This document shows, in pieces, positions 1 to 5,159 of a DNA stretch of 6,490 nt; within the stretch, counting starts at the first letter, position 1, and each line of letters opens with the position of its first letter. Source of the stretch: CAMCYM01 sp041191165. Its GTDB lineage: Bacteria; Bacteroidota; Bacteroidia; Flavobacteriales_D; Sanyastnellaceae. The stretch lies in assembly GCA_041191165.1 (NCBI GenBank), contig JBEEPJ010000122.1:1-6490 (forward strand), given 5' to 3'. Both the position numbers and the translations under genes were made by a program. Under the pieces are notes generated by a model. It saw only the letters and a list, made by a program, of their open reading frames with translations, was not told the origin of the DNA and did no database searches.

Positions 1-1
1 G

Positions 2-103
2 GGGGATGATGGGGATTGTGCTTCGGATTTGGACGGAAATGGGGCTGTGACGGTGGCGGATTTATTGGTTTTGTTGGGTGGATTTGGACTTCCATGTAAC
101 TAA
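2..103 (+). CDS. C-terminal end of a secreted protein with a dockerin-like Cys-bracketed tail (partial, 5' end outside window)
   Basis: Only the last 33 codons and the TAA stop (101-103) are present. The visible peptide starts GDDGDC and continues into a 28-residue tail that opens and closes with cysteine and ends Cys-Asn-stop. Within the tail, D-x-D-x-N-G-x-V-x-x-x-D fits the 12-residue calcium loop of dockerin/EF-hand repeats (loop codons about 26-61). It is followed by a short hydrophobic helix-like stretch (LLVLLGGFG). The tail matches the end of the protein encoded at 282-2000 at 15 of 28 positions with no gaps. The leading DDG-x-C resembles the end of a GCT...DDGSC motif, so the missing part probably resembles that neighbour. 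The function of the whole protein cannot be judged. A surface or secreted location is inferred from the neighbour and the paired cysteines. The reading frame is certain; the family assignment is moderate. Confidence 0.8.
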   Translation, partial: GDDGDCASDLDGNGAVTVADLLVLLGGFGLPCN

Positions 104-194
104 CAATCAACAAGTTGTTAACGGGTGAGAAAGTGTTGTTGTGGTGGATTTCATGAACAAATCAGGGGGTGTAGTGCTTTTGTAGCGGAGGGTA

Positions 195-228
195 TTGTCT
201 CAGCGACGAGAATTATTTCGTAATTTTC
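195..228 (+). promoter_or_regulatory. Candidate Bacteroidota-type promoter upstream of the CBM-repeat gene
   Basis: A TTG at 195-197 is followed, after 23 bases, by TAATTTTC at 221-228. This matches the Bacteroidota -7 consensus TAnnTTTG at all fixed positions except the last, and the spacing lies at the upper end of the usual range for a -33 TTG/TTTG element. Transcription would start near 235, giving a leader of about 45 bases before the ATG at 282. The -7 element overlaps a short imperfect inverted repeat (208-215 against 221-228, five-base spacer, one G-T pair). The rest of the 104-281 gap shows no ORF or RNA gene that I can support. The call rests on motif reading alone. Confidence 0.35.
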
Positions 229-281
229 TTGGGTCGATTCGTCGATGAATATTCTGAATTGAACATCAAAACCTTATCATC

Positions 282-2000
282 ATGCGTTCATTTTTTACGG
301 CCTGTAGTTTGTTGCTCTCCATGGGCTTCGCTTGGGCACAGAACCAGGTCACTTTCCAAGTGGACATGGATCAGTACACAGGTCCTGCTTACACAGGCGT
401 CTATCTCAACGGCAATTTCAATGGATGGTGCGGCAGTTGCGCGCCCATGTCCGATACGGACGGGGACGGCATTTGGTCGATCACCGTGGATTTGGGCAAT
501 GGAAACTTCGAGTACAAATTCACCTTGGATGGCTGGACGGGGCAGGAAATGTTCGTTGGCGGCGAGCCCTGCACGCTGACCACTGGGATTTATGTCAACC
601 GCTTGGTAAACATCTCCGGCAGTACGACGCTGCCAGCGGTCTGCTGGAATGGTTGCTACACCTGCGACGCTCCTCCCCCTTCGCCGCAACCGGTTACCAT
701 CAAAGTGGACATGTCGACCTATGCCGGCAGTTTTGCGTTCGTGAACGCCAGCGGAAACTTCAATGGTTGGTGCGGTGACTGTGCTCAGATGACCGATGCG
801 AACGGAGACGACATCTACGAATTGACCCTGTCGCTGATGCCCGGAACCTATGAGTACAAATTCCAAGTGAATGGTTGGGCCGATCAAGAAAACTTGACGC
901 CGGGCAGCAGCTGCACTTTGACGACAGGGGCGTTCACCAACCGTGTGGTCACCGTAACGGATTCCCCGATCGATTTGGGTGCTGTGTGCTGGGCGAGCTG
1001 TGCGGCTTGTGCTGATCCCAACTCCTTCCCCGTGGACGTTACGTTCGCTGTGGACATGGCGGGATATGACGGTGCCATTGGAACGGTCAATTTGAACGGC
1101 AGCTTCAACGGCTGGTGTGGGGGTTGTGCGCCAATGGCAGACGCAGATGGCGATGGCGTATATACGCTGACGGTGGCGATGTTGCCCGGTACCTACGAGT
1201 ACAAGTTCACGGTGAACGGATGGGATGTTGCAGAAGAATTCGCAGGCGGCGAGTCTTGCACGTCCACCCTGGGCGGTTACACCAACCGTACCGTCACGGT
1301 AGCTCCGCAAACCCCACTCACGCTCGGCACGGTGTGCTGGAACAGCTGTGGTGCCTGTCCAGATGGCATTCTGGGATGTACCGATAACACCGCTCAGAAC
1401 TTCAACCCCGAAGCCACCATCGACAACGGAGCCTGCCAGTACCTCGTCACGCTGCGTGTGGACATGTCCAATGAAACCGTCGGTGCAAACGGAGTGCATG
1501 TCGCTGGAGGTTTCCAAGGCTGGGATGCCACCGCCACTCCGATGCAATATGCCGGTTACGGAGTATACAGCATCACGCTGGTGCTCTCTGCGGGAACGAT
1601 TGAGTATCAGTTCATCAATGGAAACGCTTGGGGAGGAGACGAAAACGTACCCACGGGCTGTGGCAACGAATACGGAAACCGTTCCTTGCTCGTAGCGGGC
1701 AACACCGATGCGGGTGTGGTTTGCTTCGAAGCTTGCTCGGCTTGTGCGGGTTGCACGAATCCTTTCAGCTTGGAGTTCAGCCCCTTCGCTGGTGAGGACG
1801 ATGGATCATGCGCTACGGCTTTGGTTTGGGGATGTACCTACAGCGCGGCAAACAACTTCAATCCGCAAGCGAACGTAGACAATGGTTCTTGCGCTTTTGA
1901 AACGGTAAATCCCTGCCCGGCAGACATCGACGGCGATGGAGCTGTGGCTACGCCGGACTTGTTGGCCTTCTTGGCTGCTTTCGGAACGGATTGCAATTGA
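282..2000 (+). CDS. Secreted protein with four tandem CBM20/48-like domains and a dockerin-like C-terminal tail
   Basis: This 572-residue protein starts at an ATG followed by a clear signal peptide (MRSFFTACSLLLSMGFAWA, cleavage near residue 19/20), which fixes the start although no Shine-Dalgarno is visible. Four beta-sandwich units follow at about residues 22-128, 137-243, 251-359 and 387-488. Each opens with V-T-[FIL]-x-V-D-M, then a [GS]-x-F-[NQ]-G-W turn, then E-Y-[KQ]-F. These features fit the E-set starch/glycogen-binding fold (CBM20/CBM48-like). Units 1-3 carry six cysteines each, in the order WCGxC, a single Cys, and VCWxxCxxC. Three GCT...C motifs lie at 365-385, 490-510 and 517-537. 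The last 28 residues (545-572) form a Cys-bracketed calcium-loop tail. No catalytic domain is present, so the likely role is surface glycan binding or adhesion; the ligand is unknown. No standard type A T9SS tail is seen. The gene ends at a strong terminator and is convergent with the regulator gene. Confidence 0.9.
   Translation: MRSFFTACSLLLSMGFAWAQNQVTFQVDMDQYTGPAYTGVYLNGNFNGWCGSCAPMSDTDGDGIWSITVDLGNGNFEYKFTLDGWTGQEMFVGGEPCTLTTGIYVNRLVNISGSTTLPAVCWNGCYTCDAPPPSPQPVTIKVDMSTYAGSFAFVNASGNFNGWCGDCAQMTDANGDDIYELTLSLMPGTYEYKFQVNGWADQENLTPGSSCTLTTGAFTNRVVTVTDSPIDLGAVCWASCAACADPNSFPVDVTFAVDMAGYDGAIGTVNLNGSFNGWCGGCAPMADADGDGVYTLTVAMLPGTYEYKFTVNGWDVAEEFAGGESCTSTLGGYTNRTVTVAPQTPLTLGTVCWNSCGACPDGILGCTDNTAQNFNPEATIDNGACQYLVTLRVDMSNETVGANGVHVAGGFQGWDATATPMQYAGYGVYSITLVLSAGTIEYQFINGNAWGGDENVPTGCGNEYGNRSLLVAGNTDAGVVCFEACSACAGCTNPFSLEFSPFAGEDDGSCATALVWGCTYSAANNFNPQANVDNGSCAFETVNPCPADIDGDGAVATPDLLAFLAAFGTDCN
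345..1748 (+). repeat. Four tandem copies of a CBM20/48-like domain (protein-level repeat)
   Basis: The units lie at about 345-665, 690-1010, 1032-1358 and 1440-1746. The first three align along their whole length: the VDM strand, NGW turn, EYKF strand, N-G-W and TNR or VNR elements all recur in order. The DNA has diverged at many codon third positions, so this is an old duplication maintained by selection and not a recent tandem copy. The fourth unit is the most divergent and is separated from the third by a GCT...C motif. It lacks the CGxC pair after the NGW turn but keeps the late single Cys and a VCFxxCxxC ending. Confidence 0.85.
1374..1892 (+). repeat. Three Cys-bracketed GCT...DNGSC motifs (protein-level repeat)
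   Basis: Copies lie at 1374-1436, 1749-1811 and 1830-1892. Each is 21 residues long, begins G-C-T and ends with an acidic D-[DN]-G-x-C. The first and third also share N-F-N-P-x-A in the middle; the second is degenerate there. Motifs of this form are common in secreted Bacteroidota proteins, usually near the C-terminus or between domains, with no established biochemical role that I can cite. Here they act as spacers between CBM-like unit 3, unit 4 and the C-terminal tail. Confidence 0.8.
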
Positions 2001-2024
2001 TCGATTCGGTTTTGGTCAAACGCG

Positions 2025-2057
2025 AAAAGGGCTGCCTCCCGGGGCAGCCCTTTTTTT
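2025..2057 (+). terminator. Rho-independent terminator between convergent genes
   Basis: A perfect 12-base stem pairs 2025-2036 (AAAAGGGCTGCC) with 2043-2054, closing a 6-base loop. A run of seven T starts at 2051, with its first four bases in the stem. It begins 24 bases after the stop of the CBM-repeat gene. Read from the other strand, the same stem is followed by only four T, so it probably also ends the regulator transcript (stop at 2099-2101), though less efficiently. Confidence 0.92.
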
Positions 2058-2098
2058 ATTCGAATCCTCCATTTCCCGAGCGAGTGGTAAAGCGTTGG

Positions 2099-5008
2099 TC
2101 AAATCCGCTGGATAAACTCGTTGAGATTGATGCCCTTGTCAAGATCGAGACGTTTGCGCAGCCGGAATCGGCTGATTTCGACTGCCCTCACGGTGACAAA
2201 CATCAATGAGGCGATTTCTTTGGAGCTCAGGTTGAGCCGGATATACGCACAGAGCTTGAGGTCATTCTTGGTGAGGTGGGGGTAACGCTCCCGCAAGCGG
2301 TTTTGGAAGTCCACGTGGACCTGATCGAAATGCTGCGAGAATTGTTCCCAGTTCGCATCGAGCCGTTCATCTTGCTGGGTCAAATCCAGAATCCCCTGAA
2401 TGTCCTTCGCCACCTGGCGAGGAAGCTGGGGCTTCAGAGCGCTCAACCGTTGGCGAATGGTCTGGAGCACTTCGCTTTTTTGGACCAAATGCATGGTGGT
2501 GCTGGCGAGTTCTTGGTTCTTTCCGGTGAGTTCTGCCTCCGATCGCGCGAGTCGTTCCCGGGCAAGGGCTTCCTCAGAGGCTTGGAGGGACTGCTGAAAC
2601 TGACGGGAGACTTGCAGCATCTCTTCGTGCTGTCGCGCCAGGTCGGCTTTTCGTTTGCGTTCCCAACGGCGCTTGCGCAGGTGGAGCAACCAACCAACGG
2701 CACTGAGCAAAATCAACGCGAAGAGGAGTCGGGCCCAAGGTGTCATGTACCAAGGCGGCGGGATGTGTACGGTGAGTTGCAAGATGGGTCCCACCAGCAC
2801 GCTGCCGACCCGGGCCCGGAATTCCAAGGTGTGGTCACCGGTGGTGAGGGCCGGAAGCAAGAGGGAAGGGTTGCCTACGGGAGCCGACCAGTCCGCGGAG
2901 ATGGCCGGGATGCGCCATTCGAAGGTTTGCAGGTGCAGCCAGCGCACGTCGGTTCCTTGCAGCAGGAATCTGAGGGCATGGGTGCCGGGGGGGAGGTAGA
3001 TGTCGGGTTCAGGCACGAGAAGGCTTTCGCCCCCCTCGCTGTTCAGGTGTGTAATGGAGCGGATTTGGACCCCTGGAGCATCCTGAGGCGTATACATGCG
3101 CTGCGGATCAATCGAAACAAAGCCTTGCTCGGTGGGAACACATACGGTGCCGTCGGGCAGGAATTCGAGTCTTTCGAAACCACTGACTGGAGGCCTGAGC
3201 TCCATGGGGGCCAGCCGGATTTCAAGAGCGGCATTGAGGCCTCCCCTCTGGGGTGCAATGCGTCCCAAATGCCCGTTGCGGAAGAACCACAGTGCCCCGT
3301 CTGGACCGCTGGTGAGGCGGTCGTACCGGGCATCCTCCTCGAGGCCATTCCCAAGGTCCTTCAGGGCGACCATTTGGTCCGTGGTTTTATTCCATTCCCA
3401 GAATCCCTGATCCGCAGTGAACAACACTTGGCCGTCCAATTGGTGGACGTGGATGCCGATGTCGCTGGGGAAGCCCTGTTTTTTTCCGTAGTGTTGGATT
3501 CCAGTGATGCGTGTCCCTGTGGGGTCGAGCCGGATGCGCCAAGCCCCTTTGTAGGGGTGGCTTACCCACAAGATGCTTTCCGATTCGAAGGCGAGAAAGC
3601 GCGCACTTTCTTCGAATCCAGCCAAGGGTCCGGACGCTACCCATGCGCCCAGGCTATCCCTGCGGACCTGTACCAAGCCCCGGTAGGTACCGGCAAACCA
3701 GACGTCGCGACCGGGGACTTGCCACAGTCCCCATACCCCAGCTCCCGAAATGCGTTCCACGGCCCCCTCGGATTCCACGGTGAATCCGCCGCGGTGATGG
3801 CCCAACCAAACTGTGCCATCGACCTCCTGCAGGGACCAATTGGGGCCAGCAGTTCCGGGCACTTCCACGAGCGGCCCAGCCCCTTCCTGGACCCAAAGCC
3901 CTTGGGAGGTGCCCCAATAGGTTCGGTCGCCCAAATGCAGCGACGTCGAGCCTGCGTCCCGCATCTGGGCCGTTCCTTGCGGAATGCGCTCCGGAGCGGA
4001 GTGCAACAACCGATTGAGCCCGCCTTCCAATCCCACCCACACATCGCCTCCCGTGGCATTTTCCAAGGCCAAAACCGTTGGCCGAGACAATCCCTCCGAT
4101 TCATTCACCCGGATATCGATTTGGCGAAAATCCCGCGTGGCAATTAGTCCTCCATGGGAAGTTCCGATGCAAAATCCCTCCTCCCGCGTGAGCATGCAAT
4201 TGGTCCGGTGGGTTCTGAGAAAGGCGTCGACCTCTCCCTCCCGTGCCTTCCAACCGGCGCCATCTGCGGTCCAAACTCCGTGTTCGTGGGTGAGCAAAAC
4301 CCACGCCCCGTCGGCGTCTTTTGCGGCTCCTTCCGCCCGCCACCCCGCCCCCAACCGGGGCATTCCGAGGCCCCCGCCCTCCGCGGAAATCAGGCTGTCT
4401 CCCACTTGAAAGGCCCACCCTCCGGCGGCGGGGAACAAGTTGGTGACCGCTCCCCGGTACACGGCCTCCAGCTGACCGTCTGGGCGCGCCCGCGCTACGA
4501 ATCGATCCGTTGCGACCAGTACCGTCCCATTTTCTTCCGCGGTGCAGCGCCAAACATCTTCAAACTCCCCAAACATTTCTCTCGCCTTCTGCGACCAGTC
4601 CTCATAGACCAGTGGCGCTCCCGGGGATGACCCGGTCTTGGGCTGAGGGATGAACCGCCCCAATTCCCCTTGCCCCCCAACGACAAGCCCCTCTCCCATC
4701 CACTCGACCGAACGGACCACGGTTCGGTTGGGCAGCGGGAGGAGCTGCCACATTGCGCCATCGAAAAGGAGCACTCCTTGGTTGTTCGCCACCGCCACTC
4801 TCCCTTGGCGGTCTTGATCGATGTCGGCGTGTTGGAGTCCACCCCCCGTCAAGCTCCGGGGAAATTGCATCACCGGGGGGGATCCAGGGGCTGGTCCTTG
4901 TCCCATCAGGGAGGTGGCACCCACCCATGTGAACGCGAAAAGCGTTGAATACGCCCGAAGCAAGGGCTGGCGGAGCGGAGAACATCCGCGGAGGAGGTTG
5001 AAAAGCAT
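2099..5008 (-). CDS. Transmembrane sensor-regulator: double beta-propeller sensor, membrane helix, coiled coil and LuxR-type HTH
   Basis: From the chosen ATG (5006-5008) the protein has 969 residues. This start places a signal peptide at the N-terminus: basic and polar to residue 18, then a hydrophobic stretch to about 36. The frame is open to an ATG at 5159-5161, but the extra 51 residues look nothing like a signal sequence and would reach the start codon of the divergent gene. Residues about 50-635 contain some 14 blade-like repeats of the form [VL]-W-x-G-x-x-x-G-[GL], enough for two seven-bladed propellers as in hybrid two-component sensors. A beta-sandwich at about 661-749 sits where the triple-tyrosine (Y_Y_Y) domain belongs. 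One membrane helix (about 756-777) is followed by LRKRRWERKRK, consistent with a cytoplasmic C-terminus. A Gln/Glu-rich coiled coil (about 778-854) leads to an HTH at about 912-954 (LSSKEIASLMFVTVRAVEISR). No histidine kinase or receiver domain is present, so it probably couples an extracytoplasmic ligand directly to DNA binding. Targets and ligand are unknown. Confidence 0.88.
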   Translation of the reverse strand: MLFNLLRGCSPLRQPLLRAYSTLFAFTWVGATSLMGQGPAPGSPPVMQFPRSLTGGGLQHADIDQDRQGRVAVANNQGVLLFDGAMWQLLPLPNRTVVRSVEWMGEGLVVGGQGELGRFIPQPKTGSSPGAPLVYEDWSQKAREMFGEFEDVWRCTAEENGTVLVATDRFVARARPDGQLEAVYRGAVTNLFPAAGGWAFQVGDSLISAEGGGLGMPRLGAGWRAEGAAKDADGAWVLLTHEHGVWTADGAGWKAREGEVDAFLRTHRTNCMLTREEGFCIGTSHGGLIATRDFRQIDIRVNESEGLSRPTVLALENATGGDVWVGLEGGLNRLLHSAPERIPQGTAQMRDAGSTSLHLGDRTYWGTSQGLWVQEGAGPLVEVPGTAGPNWSLQEVDGTVWLGHHRGGFTVESEGAVERISGAGVWGLWQVPGRDVWFAGTYRGLVQVRRDSLGAWVASGPLAGFEESARFLAFESESILWVSHPYKGAWRIRLDPTGTRITGIQHYGKKQGFPSDIGIHVHQLDGQVLFTADQGFWEWNKTTDQMVALKDLGNGLEEDARYDRLTSGPDGALWFFRNGHLGRIAPQRGGLNAALEIRLAPMELRPPVSGFERLEFLPDGTVCVPTEQGFVSIDPQRMYTPQDAPGVQIRSITHLNSEGGESLLVPEPDIYLPPGTHALRFLLQGTDVRWLHLQTFEWRIPAISADWSAPVGNPSLLLPALTTGDHTLEFRARVGSVLVGPILQLTVHIPPPWYMTPWARLLFALILLSAVGWLLHLRKRRWERKRKADLARQHEEMLQVSRQFQQSLQASEEALARERLARSEAELTGKNQELASTTMHLVQKSEVLQTIRQRLSALKPQLPRQVAKDIQGILDLTQQDERLDANWEQFSQHFDQVHVDFQNRLRERYPHLTKNDLKLCAYIRLNLSSKEIASLMFVTVRAVEISRFRLRKRLDLDKGINLNEFIQRI

Positions 5009-5053
5009 GGTAGAGGTGCACAATTTATAGAAAGCCAATGATTTCAACCTGTT

Positions 5054-5070
5054 TTTCACAAAATGTGAAA
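5054..5070. promoter_or_regulatory. Perfect inverted repeat in the divergent intergenic region, candidate operator
   Basis: TTTCACA at 5054-5060 and TGTGAAA at 5064-5070 are perfect reverse complements separated by AAA. The site lies 46 bases upstream of the regulator start and 89 bases upstream of the divergent gene start. It has no T-run typical of a terminator, and its position between two divergent starts suits a binding site for a dimeric regulator, possibly the LuxR-type HTH protein encoded next door. The half-sites are in the opposite order from a CRP site (TGTGA-N6-TCACA). I found no convincing -33/-7 promoter pair for either gene in this 151-base region. Confidence 0.4.
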
Positions 5071-5159
5071 GAATTGTTCGGGAGATGTAGCAGAGCCTCG
5101 AGCGGTTTGAGCAGGAATTGTGCGCTAGGAAATGGGGCAGGCGGATGTATTTTGGAGCC

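Noticed and set aside
101..120. TAACAA/TTGTTA hairpin right after the first stop codon as a terminator
   Set aside because: The 6-base stem is AT-rich, has an 8-base loop and is not followed by a T-run, so it is too weak to call.
426..1142. WCGxC motifs in CBM-like units 1-3 as thioredoxin active sites
   Set aside because: The local string resembles WCGPC of thioredoxin, but it sits after an F-N-G-W turn in a beta-sandwich repeat. The surrounding thioredoxin fold and cis-proline are missing, so a structural disulfide is more likely.
288..1547. A 419-codon open frame on the minus strand across the CBM-repeat gene
   Set aside because: Its apparent repeats are the reverse reading of the four CBM-like units. 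The plus-strand product has a signal peptide, conserved cysteines and a terminator in place.
2276..4147. A 623-codon open frame on the plus strand, antisense to the regulator gene
   Set aside because: The opposite strand encodes a coherent domain series (propeller blades, membrane helix, HTH). The antisense product shows no domain, signal peptide or compositional logic and is a shadow of a GC-rich gene.
5149..5156. TATTTTGG as a -7 promoter element for the last gene
   Set aside because: It ends only three bases before the ATG, so transcription would start at or inside the coding region. Its match to TAnnTTTG also needs a shortened spacer.
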